Position numbers and translations under genes: made by a program. The notes under the pieces were generated by a model that was not told the DNA's origin, did no database searches, and saw only the letters and a list, made by a program, of their open reading frames with translations. Of a stretch of 64,000 nucleotides of DNA, positions 29,132-40,740 are shown piece by piece. The DNA is taken from positions 9,832,001 to 9,896,000 of the forward strand of contig JAEMBT020000002.1 in NCBI GenBank assembly GCA_018873245.2, given 5' to 3'. Position 1 is the stretch's first letter. Each line of letters opens with the position of its first letter. This stretch comes from Archegozetes longisetosus. Taxonomy: Eukaryota > Arthropoda > Arachnida > Sarcoptiformes > Trhypochthoniidae.

Positions 29132-31013
29132 TCATGGCATGAGTAGGCCTTTTATAAAAGCCCAAAAATGAGACAAAGCCTGTTGTTGAACTTGAGATTG
29201 AGAAACGGACTGTCCCTCCACTTCCAACAGATCTCTCGGTAGCTTTGATTTGAGTGAAACTTGCAATTTTTGCCAAAATGTTTCTTTGTTTTTGAATTCT
29301 TTGCTGAATTGGATGAAGTCGGAAGAACCAGAATAGAAATGTGCCAAAAGACGCTAAATTAACATAAGATTCAAAGCGTAAGAAAAACCAAATGATTGAA
29401 AATCAGACGAAATACCATTTCTAGAAGTAAGTCTTGAGTTAAGAACGAATCTCTAGAGACAGTGTAAGTCATTTGCATGGGTTTCCCATATTCGTGAGGT
29501 TGATGTTCGTTGGGAGGCATAACCCAATAAACTTGAAATGTTGCTGAAAGTCCATCATTAAACTCATAGAATGGAGAACATATCAGACCAACACATGGAG
29601 TATAAGATGAATCACTTTCCCCTTTCATTGTTATTTGATATTCCATTTGACTGTCAATGTCTTTGATGGTCGGTTGTGGTACGGCTTTGGGATGACTTCA
29701 AAATAAACACAAGTTAAACGCATTATCGAAATACTGGCCAACACTAATGAAATAAAAGGAAACTAAGACATACCTGTGATACCAACCAACAAGATTCAAA
29801 TGCCTTCTCTCTAATGCTTGTTTGATCTCTTCTTCAACAAGAGAAGCATTTTCTCTATCCATTAGTTTGCTTCTACAGGGAAAGGCTTGAAGGATAGCTA
29901 AGTTATGAGTGGCGATATCCCAATTGCCAGCTAAATATCCGACTACTTCGCTACTTGTCAGATGACAGTGAAAGTCAATCAGAAGCAAAGCATTCGTAGA
30001 AATGGTTATAGTGAAAGGTTGTATGCGATCTAAAGCACTAAATGGAGTACACTTCACCATAACATTCATGCCTTTATCGCTCGATCTGTTCCCCAGTTTA
30101 TTATGTTCGACAACGTTGACGTCTTTAAGGGTTTTATTGCCGTATTTTTCTTCGTGATTCCACGATTCTTGGCAAGAGAGTATATCTTTGCTGTTATTGT
30201 TGGCACACTTGAAATCGATTGAGTTCATCTGATAGTCACTGGTCGCGATCTTCTTCTGTTTTCGATACCACCGAAGTTTATAAGAGTCTAATCTTTTGCC
30301 TAAATATCTGATTGTAGACCAGGCACTGCCCAACTTATTATCACAATTCATTATTTTTCTGCAGTGATTAACCCAAGAACTCGGACTCACAAATATCTGT
30401 TTTGTTTCTTGTAATCTTATTGTTCCGTTTGGCAGAAGATCTGCGATGAATTTCGCGCCCTTTTAACAAATACAAAAAATGAGCGCAATTTGAGTAAAAT
30501 ATATGACTAGTTGTTATTAAATCAATTCAATAAATTGTTGCCATTCATGACAACCAAATCAAACTTAAAGCCATGTTCAAGACAATCAAAATCAATACTT
30601 GATTTAGACATAAACCAAAAAGTTAGACCCAAGAGGGTTGTAATCAATTGAAATACTGCTAAATGACTAACTAATTGAATCTGATCTAAACAAAATGTGA
30701 TCAATGGTTTACCATATATTCGATAGAAAGCGAGCCATTCTTGGGTTCAAGTATTCCATCGTTGACTAATGTCTTTAAACTACAGGGTGGACCATTCAAT
30801 GGCTTTCGTCCGACGTGCGAAACATTCAACTGATTTTCGCTTTGCGAGTCACTTATCACTAAACTCTCCTCATTTGTCTCTACCTCTTCGTCTTCTTCTT
30901 CTGGATTCGTATCATTCTCATCATTCGATGACTTCTCTATGGATTCAAATTAAATTCAGTTTAATTCTATTGTTATTTAGTTCTTTAACTTTTAGTTCAA
31001 GTTTTTTACCCAT
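29132..31013 (-). CDS. MPND: MPN domain-containing JAMM protease (MPND-like)
   Basis: Predicted metal-dependent deubiquitinase-type protein with an N-terminal RAMA-like domain and a C-terminal MPN/JAMM domain. Coding exons (minus strand): 31013-31010, 30936-30713, 30459-29774, 29695-29416, 29353-29132. They sum to 1416 nt, giving 471 aa. The N-terminus is acidic and disordered. Residues about 55-170 (LEPKNGSLSIEYM, ADLLPNGTIRL, then a Trp-rich GSAWSTIRYLGKRL) match the RAMA region. The catalytic domain shows SSEVVGYLAG (Glu247) and WYHSHPKAVPQPTIKDID (His304, His306, Asp317), the zinc-binding JAMM set. The usual Ser before xxD is Thr314. VMPP and SRDSFLTQDLL follow, as in MPND. An intron splits the HSH codons. 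The start is an unusual 4-nt coding piece (ATG plus G) before a GTAAAA donor; it puts Met in frame with the acidic exon, which has an in-frame stop upstream. CSN8 diverges from the same upstream region. Confidence 0.9.
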
Positions 31014-31526
31014 TTTTGTGTTTATTTAATATAAAATATCAATAAATATAGTGATTATTGAGAGAAAATATTCAAATGTCAAATATTTTAATGAATTATC
31101 GATTAATGCCTTTTTTGACAATAACTTATTGTAAACTCTTTTTTGTTTATCTCTTCTTTTTATTGAAAACATTGGAAAAAGTTTATCAAATACAATAATA
31201 CATGAACTATGTTTGCCAATATTTGAATTTTCTACCAAAACATCACTATTTTCCTCAGTTTTACTTTGATTTTGTCCGACAAAATCAAATAATATTCAGT
31301 ACGTTATTGATTGTAACGACAATCTTTAGATTTAATATTTTTGGTTTAATTTAATAATTCAAATTCTGTATAGAATATTGTATTTAAACAAATATCTATT
31401 GATTGTTATCCTAATTGAATCAATAATAGGTATCATTAATCGTCTTTTTGTTAATATTAATCGAACTCCAAAAAGATATTAATTCATTTATATTTCACTA
31501 CTGAAAACAAACTCATTTATCAAGAA
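31014..31526. promoter_or_regulatory. shared divergent promoter region of MPND and CSN8
   Basis: The start codons of the two head-to-head genes are only 513 bp apart, with AT-rich non-coding sequence between. A bidirectional promoter is the simplest reading; no specific transcription-factor sites are assigned. Small ORFs inside it show no family character. Confidence 0.5.
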
Positions 31527-32243
31527 ATGGATTTAACTCCTGATTACACACGACTTGTGGTAGAACTGGAACGACAAGAACTACAATCAACTGGAGGAAT
31601 GGCTTCACCACAAGTTTACGGACAACTTCTGGCCATCTATTTGCTCATCAATGACCTGTCTCTCAATCATTTCTTATTTTTTTATTTCATTTTCACTTCT
31701 ATTAATTATTAATCTATTGATGTCTTTATTTTACTCTCAGACCAAACGCCAAACTCTTGTGGAAAAGAATTCCATCAAATGTGAAGACGGAAAATAGTGA
31801 ATTGTCTGCCATTTGGGAAATCGGGAAAAAGTTATGGAATAGAGAATTGTCTGCTATTTATTCCTTACTTAAAGAGTACGAGTGGCCAAATCATCTGAAG
31901 AATGTTATGAAATGCATTGGAGGTTATGATCAATCCATCATTTATTGATTAATTTATTTAGAGTTTATTTATTGATTATTTCTCTATAACAGAAACTACT
32001 CGTAAAAGAGCTCTTAATTTAATATCAAAAGGTTTTACGTCAATCAGTTTAGATGAGGTCTCAAATTATATCGGATTATCAGAGGAAGAAACTATTGAAA
32101 CGATACGCGCTTTGAACTGGAATATAGATTTCCAGAGTCGGTTCGTTACACCTTCAAAACCACTTAATAATGTCGAAGAGATATCTTCGAGCGAAGAACA
32201 ATTAGCGAAATTGACAGAATATGTGGCTTTTCTTGAAAACTAG
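31527..32243 (+). CDS. COPS8: COP9 signalosome complex subunit 8
   Basis: Small PCI-domain subunit of the COP9 signalosome, which removes NEDD8 from cullins. Coding exons: 31527-31657, 31741-31922 and 31993-32243, 564 nt giving 187 aa (human subunit about 209 aa). Diagnostic blocks in order: VYGQLLAIYLLINDL, then PNAKLLWKRIP, SELSAIWEIGKKLWNR, then RKRALNLISKGFTSISLDE and the winged-helix part YIGLSEEETIETI. The protein ends EEQLAKLTEYVAFLEN, almost identical to the human C-terminus. The first donor is a weak GTCTCT, but it is the one that restores the NDL-PNAK reading with the family spacing. The 5' and middle introns are 83 and 70 bp. A candidate ATTAAA poly(A) signal is at 32306-32311. The ATG is the first in frame and is placed as in the family. 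Convergent with the M28 peptidase gene. Confidence 0.95.
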
Positions 32244-32851
32244 TTTTTTACTATATTTTTGATTGTCTTCTTTTCATAATTGAAGAAATTTTGTGATTCT
32301 CACTTATTAAAGTTACGTTTCATCAAATATTGATTGTTTTACTTAGTACAAAGTCGGGATTACTATAGAATTGGGACTTATGTGATTACATCCGTGCTAC
32401 TATGTTTGGCTCTAATTTAACATCTCTATTGTACAGTTTGGTTAGGCTTAGGTAAATGCGAGCACAGTAAATGCATCCAACAATACTCGCTTACATTGCC
32501 AGTTAAGCCTACTATTTTACTATAGAAATAAACTATACAAATGCTATACAAATGCTATAGAAATACGACAGAAATACGACAGAAATAAAATAAATACTGA
32601 ATAGAAAAAACTTTAGGCTTAAGTGAATTACAGTTCTGTTATATTATGTTATTTTTATTTCTTAAGTACAAATGTATGGCATTGAATTATGCAAAAACGA
32701 AATAAATAGAGTATACGACAAAAAGGCAATATATGGCATCGAAGATAAATTATTGTTTGTTAGTGAACTTTTTACAGAAGCAGTTGAATGTTCTGAAATA
32801 CGAAATTTGCTGCAATGAGAAGCTCATAATCGTAACTGAAATTAGATAAAC
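32244..32851. other. convergent intergenic region
   Basis: A 608-bp stretch between the 3' ends of CSN8 (+) and the M28 gene (-). It holds candidate poly(A) signals for both genes and short ATACGACAGAA-type repeats near 32560-32585; no coding sequence is seen. Confidence 0.6.
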
Positions 32852-34804
32852 TTAAATACCGCTACATTCTGCCAGTGACAGTTCAACTGCAGTACGAGTT
32901 AATGCTTCAACAGTCAATTTAAGAAAACCTAAATTCATATCATTTATGTGGCTCGTATTATCGCAGGACATATGATAGCAGTTTCTCATATAACCCCTGA
33001 AAGGCCCTGAAAGTAGAAGTGAGTTAGTTGAAATTTGAATTTGAAGTTATATTAAGTTGAGATGTATTACCAGTATCTGTTATGAGAACAGCTCTTAGAG
33101 TATCGTTATATAGAGTACTGTTGGGATACCAAAACATAATATGATCACTTCTAAGCAGATTTGCGTGATTTGACAATGTATTAAAATCAGGTGTTTTACT
33201 ACTGAGTGATGAGATACTTAATTGGCTTAATTTGTAAGGAGTTTGCTTTGAAATGAGAGACCAGGAATTGCTTAAATGATTTGCTAGTTTTGAATCAATA
33301 TTATTTCTGTATATAACAGCGAGAAAGTCTCCAACAAATCCATTAGTTTTAATCTGTTTACTCCATTCGGGGACAGCCTATAAATAGTTCAGAGTTTAGA
33401 TAGGACTATTAAACTTCTTTCTTATAACGTTTGATCAATTTCGTCAATTTTACTCCAGAGGATCATTCCTGAAGTATTCCCAAATATAGTAAAACTTAAA
33501 CATACACTTAGATGGTTTTGAAAAAAACAATATAAAAATACCATAGAAAAACATGGCTAAGTCATTATTGATTTTTAAAAACCACTTAACTGCGTGTTCA
33601 AGTTAGACAGGCTATAGTGTATTACTGACGAAATATAGCTTTGATTTTTGTTCGAGTTTCAGTCAAAGATTGATTGTATTTGAAAGATTCAATCTTGGAA
33701 TCCAACCGCAAAACTATGAGTAGCACATGTTAAATGAGCTTCTTTTCCAAAACACTTACTTTATGCACGTCGTAAGGAATATCTTGAGAACCAAGAGTTT
33801 GATTAAAATTTAAAATAGTGTCTAAAATAAAGGCTCCTTCGAATTTAGATTTTCTTGAGATAAGCTCATATGGTATGAGATATTCGTGCACGAAATATCT
33901 ACTTCCAATACCTCCCTAAAGAAAGATCATCAAAGCTTTTGAATATTGAATAAGAAATTCTTCTAAAATCAATTATTTACATATTCTTCTAAGTCAAAGG
34001 CAACGAAGATGATTGTATGCGAAAGTTGACAGTTGTGACTATCTATCAATCGTGCAACTTCCAAGAGTGCACTCATACCTGAGCCATTGTCATTAACGCC
34101 ACTAGTGTTGGCAACAGTGTCATAATGTGCGCCAATTAAAACAATACTATCTTCGCCAGTAGACCTATACTTTCCAGGACGTATTCCTATAATGTTTATG
34201 CCTTCTGTAGGAGATTCCTAGACAATTGACATAACATATCAATTTTGTGTTTACTCAATGCAATCTCTATTTAACTCACTGACGATGACAGTCCGACAGC
34301 TAAAAACTTATGAATAGAAGTTTGCATATTATTCATCTTAAAGCTATTAATAATATGATGTTGAATATCAGTCTTAGCTGTCATATTGCTTACACTATTG
34401 CGAGCATAAGAAAATAAATATTCCATATTCAACTTTAGTCTATTAATATCTGCGATCGGCCAAAACATATTATCATTACTTCGCCAAGCCACTAGTTTTT
34501 CACTCAAACTCCCAGCTTGACTTTCTTCTTGCAATTTGTTTGATAAGTTTGCCGTTAAGGCTGGTTCAGGAAAACTTTGTTTGTCTGTAGACAGCTTCAA
34601 CTTATTATTTGCACTCATATCAATTCCAACTTTTCTATGCATAGCTGAGGCATTTTCAACTATCGATAAGTTTTGAAGATTCAAGTTATTTAAATATGAA
34701 AAATGACCATCAAGTGGTGGCAAACTTTCATTTAACACTTCATTATGTATTGAACAAACAATTGCACAAATATATAAATAACAAATATAATTAAAACTTT
34801 GCAT
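32852..34804 (-). CDS. secreted M28-family zinc metallopeptidase
   Basis: Predicted extracellular or luminal zinc exopeptidase (aminopeptidase-like fold). Coding exons: 34804-34280, 34217-33981, 33915-33760, 33377-33071, 33006-32852; 1380 nt, 459 aa. A hydrophobic N-terminal stretch (about residues 5-18) looks like a signal peptide, and the many Asn-x-Ser/Thr sites suit the secretory route. Residues 20-175 form a poorly conserved propeptide-like region. The catalytic set is complete: GAHYDTV (His206 ligand, Asp208), GVNDNGSG (bridging Asp218), EEYGGIGS (Glu252 catalytic, Glu253 ligand), ILDT (Asp286) and CYHMSCDNT (His420). The late DHIMFW...AVLITDTGPFR block is typical of M28 aminopeptidases rather than carboxypeptidase Q or glutaminyl cyclase. 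Substrate is unknown. Four introns with consistent phases argue against a recent bacterial transfer. A candidate AATAAA lies at 32659-32654 on the minus strand. Confidence 0.88.
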
Positions 34805-35583
34805 TTTAAAAGCTCAATCCGTTATTTGAGTGATTTTAGAAATAAACAAGTTTAGAAACGGTTAGTTAGCAAAAACTTATTGCCCTAAAATGATAACTTA
34901 CTGCCCTAAAAATATTTCAAAACTTGTTATATAAGTTTATCACAATGCAGTTATCACTTACAATACAATATGACACTAAATACATTTTTGACATTTCATT
35001 CAAATTTTACATATCCGTATCGAAATAAGGTCATTCCACTTAATTAATACAAGTCTCTAACTAGACTTTGTTCCTATAAATTCAATAGTTTTTACTTTTA
35101 ATTATTTTATTAATGCTTATATAAAATACTTTAAGCATTCAAATCATTACTTATATAACTAGTAGAGAACTTTTAACGCTCGAAACTTTGATACCGGCAT
35201 GACTTATTGTTGTAAATCAGCTACATATTCATAATTCGTTTAAGATAAGCGTACGATTAATAGAACATGAATTTTTAATCAATAACTTGTGGTTTCAGCA
35301 AAATTGTCTCAGTATTGATCAAAGTAAAACTTACATTTGAACTTATTATAGCTTTAGGTTATACTGAATAAGCGCGCGCTCACTTATAAGAGTATTTATT
35401 ATAAGTGATCTGCAATAATGAGGGAAAATCCGACTGAAACCTAATTTGATAAAATCAGCACTCATATCTGCCATTTAGATGCCACTTAATAAAAAATACT
35501 CAATCAAATAATTTATTAAAAATTTATTTTAAAAATATGCCTAGAAATCTAGTTTAAACTTATTTGTTCTTCAATTTGATGGT
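34805..35583. other. intergenic region between the M28 and Gemin3 genes
   Basis: A 779-bp AT-rich interval with no coding potential. It must hold the promoter of the M28 gene and the 3' UTR of Gemin3, which are transcribed in the same direction. A short palindromic GCGCGCGC-like patch is at about 35371-35378. Confidence 0.5.
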
Positions 35584-37768
35584 TTATTTATTGTTGTTGT
35601 TGAATGATCTTTGATTGGCATTTAGAGTCATTTCAAATGCTTGAAAAGGGTTTATCATATAAGACCATAAAAATCTGTTTTTATCCATCCAATCGTTGTA
35701 TTGCAATGGATTTCTCACGCTTGAAATCGGAGGGAATAAAGCAGTAGCCCACTGATTGAAACCACTTTGTATTAAGTTAGCTGAACAACTATTTATACCA
35801 AAGTAGTTATTTTCAAAACTATTTTGATTGTTTCTATTGAAGCATGGCTTTTCTGATTTCTTGTCACAGTTTTGCGATCCCTTATCATTATGTAAGTCCC
35901 CTTTCAGTGAACTACTATATGGAACATGATTCGTAGAAACACAATCTGATATCTCACTATCTTTAGAGTTCAAAATCATATCACATTTGTTATTGGTTTC
36001 TAATCTATTAGATTCTGTGGTCAATTGTGAATTAGATTCATTCGTAGATATCGAACACTTATCACTGAAAACTTTTTCAATATAATCACAGTCTGTTTCT
36101 AGTGGTGTTGACCCCGTATTCTGACCATCTACTTGGTCGGAAATTAATTCTTTTTGTGTAGTCTTTATAGAGTTCTTATTCATATTGTAATCGTTTACAA
36201 TATCATTAAAAGAAATCCATTTGCTCGAAGATTCGTTCGAGAGATGGCTTTGGTGGGAAAATCGGTCCCAAGGATTGTATTCCTCTATTTCATTAATTGA
36301 TTCATTACTTTGAGACATAGATTTATCATAGCTCTCCTTCAGAGAAAAACACTCTAAAGATGAAACGCTATTCCATAAGTTTTCGGGAATAGGATGTGAG
36401 AGTTGTTCGACTTGAAGCTTACAATCTTTGATAATTTTTTGGAACTGTTCTAATTCACGGCCATCGCTGGCGATTGTGATGGCTATGCCTCGAGAACCTT
36501 AAACATAGGAATTGAAAAGTAAATAAACTAATTAAATAACATGATTGTCATAACTGAGCAAAAGTGATATAAGGCTTAATTTACCGAATCTTCCGGCGCG
36601 ACCGATTCTATGCAAGTAAGTTTCAGCATCAAAAGGCACGTCCATATTTATGACTAGATTTATATTTTCGACATCGATTCCACGAGCTGTCAAATCAGTA
36701 GAGACCAGAATACGACACTTATATTTCTTCAATTTGGACAATGCTTTGAGTCTTTCAGTTTGGCATTTTTCAGAACTTATATAAGTTGTCGGCCAATTGT
36801 TTGCGTTCAACTTATCGCAAAGCATTCGTGCCCTGTTATGCAAACCATTTATTAAAAATTAATTTAATAATTCATTGAGTAATCAATCAAACTCTTCAAT
36901 ACCTCGTTTGATAGTTGGAAAAGATCAGACACTGAGAAAATGGAATCTTTTTCAAAATTTCAATTAATGGCTCGATTTTATTATCAAAGTTTATGTGATT
37001 CAAGTGATGATAATCAGTGATTCTATAGTATTGGGTGACACCAATCAGTGCTGGATTATCAGCACTGAGTCTAACGAAAGCAGGAGTTCTCATGTACTTC
37101 GACAGAAATAGTGCCAATTTGTTAGTCATTGTGGCGCTTACGGCAATCATTTGCTTGTTTTCAGGCAAACTCTCGAATATATCATCGATCTGTTGCTTAA
37201 AATTGTTGTCTAACAGTTTATCGCATTCGTCTAAAACAAGTAATCGAATGGAATTAGTCTTAAGCAAACCCAATTCAATCAATTGTTTGACTCTTCCAGG
37301 CGTTCCGACAACAATCTGACACGACTTCAACTTATCTTTGTCTTCTTTGACTCTTGTGCCACCAATTGCTGTAGAACAAGTAATGTTTGGCATTTGAGAC
37401 GACAAGGCATTGACAACTTGAGTAATTTGAACAGCAATTTCGCGCGTCGGGGCTATTATCAACACTTGAGTGGCATTCGACTGAATCATTTCCAAAGCAA
37501 CCACAACAAAAACGCACGTTTTGCCAGTGCCTGACTTTGACTGAACAATGAGATCCAGACCACATCTGCCTAAAGGAATGGCCTGCAATTGTATTGGCGA
37601 CGGTCGAATAAAACCACTTGTTTTCAGTCCCAAAAATACATCTGACTTCAAATTAAGTGAACTGAAAGTCACTTCACTTTCTTCTCTCTCGTTCTCTTCC
37701 AATGAGATTCTTATATCTTCTGAACGCCATTTATTGCTATCTAAATCGTGCGCTATTTTTAATGACAT
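35584..37768 (-). CDS. DDX20: DEAD-box helicase Gemin3 (DDX20-like) with a DECD box
   Basis: ATP-dependent RNA helicase of the SMN complex, which assembles spliceosomal snRNPs in the cytoplasm and Gems. Coding exons: 37768-36903, 36832-36585, 36497-35584; 2028 nt, 675 aa. The helicase core is complete: Q motif around RPSPIQLQ (54-61), AIPLGRCGLDLIVQ as in DDX20, Walker A SKSGTGKT (77-84), PTRE (107-110), GTPGR, SAT (211-213), TARGID (337-342) and HRIGRAGR (363-370). RCGLDLIVQ, QLIEL and FVRL-(x)4-P-LIG-QYY identify it as Gemin3 rather than another DEAD protein. The motif II box reads DECD (180-183) instead of DEAD. The C-terminal 270 or so residues are Asn/Ser-rich and probably disordered. 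Introns are 70 and 87 bp. The stop codon overlaps an AATAAA hexamer (35588-35583). Confidence 0.93.
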
Positions 37769-38694
37769 GTCCGATAGGCTTAGATTTTGTTTTCAATCAA
37801 ATCATTATTTGTTAAAATAATGCGCTTTTAGTGCATCGAAATAAAAACAAATTCAAGTTGTAATAAAACGTTTTAAATATTATTTAACATTTGGTACTTT
37901 TTATTTGTACAAAATCTCCTGATTTGAGCTCGTTTTCTGCTTATGGAGTGTATAATATTTTCGAAGTCATACACATTTATTGCAAAAGAATTGCTTTGGC
38001 GCCACTTTTAAATTTTTGCCACTAATAGAAACTAAGGCTTTTAGCTTTCATTTCATCATTAATTACAGCTACCTATTGATTTGACCAAACATTTTGCATC
38101 CATCCAATTATTTATAAATTGCTTTTTCTCCAAATCAATATGAGACTCAATGAATCTTATTAAATTGATGTCAAGTTTATGGGAAAATATTTGAGGAAAA
38201 CTTGAAGAGAAGTTGACCTAAACTTTTGTTGATGTCATTTCTATCTTACCTAAAGGTATCGCAGATTCTATGCCAGATTTGAATCTCTGTCCTGAATCGT
38301 GACAAATGCAGTTTTTTGGATTCATGTCAAAAAGTAATTATTTAGTTATATCGCGGATTTGGAAACCAGTACTTATAACAATTTTTATTTTGGATAGCTA
38401 TAAATCATATGTTTTCAGACACTCAATAAATCATCGAAAGCTCCATAGCTGTTTTCCAAGCGCTTCTATGTCTTTAAAAAGTGGTTCCGTTTTTAAGTCA
38501 TCAACAAGTTATTGAAAACGCAGACACTTCAAGCATCGTCTTCTCATCTGAACATTTGGCACTTGTTTACGCTCTTTCTTCGAATAAATCATTTAGTTCT
38601 ACAAAACTGTTATTGCATTCATTTTATTATAAAATGCTTTCTATTTTTGGAGTTTTGAAAACAATAAAAGTTTTTCAAATAAAAATGAACTGAT
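37769..38694. other. intergenic region, unassigned small ORFs
   Basis: Upstream of Gemin3, so it should contain its promoter. Two overlapping plus-strand ORFs (38306-38515 and 38481-38693) are followed by AATAAA-like signals at about 38660-38685 but match no family I know. They could belong to a non-coding or young transcript; I do not call them genes. Confidence 0.4.
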
Positions 38695-38961
38695 TTATTG
38701 TTTCGTTGACGCCGTTGTCTGTAATTTACGATAAAATGTTGCATCAATTGCAGAAACAGTTTTGCTTTGAGTAAAAGCATTCCTATTCGGTCCGATTGGT
38801 TTCAAATCATCGATCAGATTGACTGAAGACATAATGCATGACATGTCTAACCCATAAGTATGTCTCAATTGTAACGATATACTAATAATTCGATTGACAG
38901 CTTTTTCCAATCCACGGGTTTAGATTCTTCGGAGTGAATAATTTTCTGGCATTAGCTAAAT
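38695..38961 (-). pseudogene. unassigned coding remnant with an apparent frameshift
   Basis: On the minus strand a protein-like reading begins near 38961 (LANARKLFTPKNLNPWIGK), is broken at a five-A run (38906-38902), and continues in another frame (AVNRIISISLQLRHTYG ... SSVNLIDDLKPIGPNRN) to a TAA at 38695. Deleting one A would join the two parts; upstream of 38961 I see no further coding sequence in frame except a possible TTAAG acceptor. The amino-acid composition looks like real protein, unlike neighbouring chance ORFs, but I do not recognise the family. It could be a decayed gene fragment, a final exon with an assembly indel, or a chance reading. The stop overlaps an AATAAA. Confidence 0.4.
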
Positions 38962-39109
38962 CTTAAGATTTGAATTGACTGAAAGATAACTATTTGTTTT
39001 GGAAGATGCTTAAGAAAGGTTAAAGGGTCAAATGAATAGTACTCTGCAAGAGAAGTAAAGCATACCCATTTTGAAGCCACTTTTATGCTTTATGTCTCTA
39101 GTTAATACG

Positions 39110-39630
39110 TGGGTTGGCGGGCCATTGTAAAATCGAGTGATAGTCGATAATACTGGTCTAGACAAATTTATTCATACCACTTCATTGAAGCTTGGCCCGC
39201 TCTTTCTCAAGATATACTAACTTTTAGGTATTTTAATTTACATTTTTAAGTTGGCGAAGAGTTGTAAAAATTGAGTCATCAGTGTAACCGATATTATCGG
39301 CTAATACAAATTGGTTTATTCCACTTTCATGGATTCCGCCCACTGGTTCACAAGATATGCCTACTTTTAGGTATTTTGAGCTTAGAATTTAATTGATAAC
39401 TATAAGCTAGATACCTAAAAGTGGACATATCTTATAAACGAATGAGCAACTTCATGAAAGTAGTATGGATCGATTTGTCTTGGCCAATAGCATCGATTGC
39501 ACTGATCACTTGATTTGTTGAGTCTCTCTAACTTGAAAATGAATTAAGTGCTTAAAAGTCGATGTATCTTATGAACGAGTGGGCATCGCCCCAATAAAGT
39601 AGTATCAATAAATTTGTCTAGACTATCTTC
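39110..39630. repeat. diverged 145-150-bp repeat, two direct and two inverted copies
   Basis: Two copies in plus orientation (about 39110-39240 and 39250-39380) end in CTTTTAGGTATTTT. Two more in reverse orientation (about 39411-39516 and 39546-39627) begin with the complement, ATACCTAAAAGT or a variant, then CATATCTTATGAACGAGTGG and end in ATTTGTCTAGAC. The whole block is a long imperfect palindrome centred near 39395. It is probably a fold-back element or rearranged satellite. Confidence 0.7.
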
Positions 39631-40631
39631 CTTCGACTTTATGGTTTGTGCTTGTCTAAATAATTTGGCGATTGTTTACTTAAAGCATATACTTCTAGAT
39701 TTATTCGCAAGCTTTTCGAGATTTTTGGCTTTTATTTTCTGTCATTGTTTGACTGTACTTCTAATTGAATTATGAGAAAGTTTGTAATAAAAACGTAAAA
39801 CAACTCGGAACCAAGTCTAGAATTATCTCATTATATAATTTGATTCTTCTTTTATTCATTTGGAACGATAATCAAATTAAAAATTGACTTTTTAATTCAA
39901 TTTTAATATAACTTTACTTGAAGTGCAATTTTTTGATATACATTATTGTTTTAAATACAGTAGTTATAAAAAGAACAATTCCAAGAGTTTCAGAAATTTG
40001 ATTTTGATAATTTGCAAAATATTTGTCTAATACGAACGCAAACATAACGAAAACATGAGATTAAAAGATAAAGTAATAATTTTGCTAAAAATGAAATGAT
40101 AAACTAATGATAATGAAAGTATTGGAATTATTCGGTTATGATGTACGAGATTTATTTGAGCTGTTAATAGAGTATATTTTGAGTTTCGGCAATACTAGGC
40201 AAAGATAGGGGGTGTTGGTATTGTAATACGCAGAGCGCGCTATGCGCACCATACCTACAATCTACAAGTCTAGATCGATGACAATATGACCATACAATAT
40301 TAAGCTATGTAGATTAGGTGGAGGAGTTAGGCGCGTATAGCACACTGAGCTTAGGCAAGCATATTAATAATATTGCAAGTGAACCCTACTTTCAATTACT
40401 AGAACTGAAGAAACACAAAATATACATTTGCCTTAATGTCTATAGAATTAAACAAAATGTGATTCCATTCTATACTATTGACAATAAAATTACACAAAAC
40501 CAATTGACTGACAGTGTTCTTCTTAAAACCACTTTTGTGTTAGTTAAGCAAACATTACTTAAGTATAAGAATGCTTGAAAAGAATTGAATAGATATGTGA
40601 AGAATAGTTAAGAAAGTTGAGATTTGAAATA

Positions 40632-40740
40632 AATGTAAGATCAAATGTAGAGTCAAATGTAAGATGAAGTATAAGATGAGGCATAAGACGAAGCATAAGA
40701 TGAAGTACAAGACGAAGTATAAGATGAAATGTTAGATGAA
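40632..40740. repeat. degenerate 12-bp minisatellite
   Basis: Many copies of an AAGATGAAGTAT-like unit follow each other with point changes (AAGACGAAGCAT, AAGATGAGGCAT and similar). Confidence 0.8.

Noticed and set aside
40318-40578. 86-aa plus-strand ORF
   Set aside because: No recognisable domain; low-complexity lysine/isoleucine-rich reading with no support from splice sites or neighbours.
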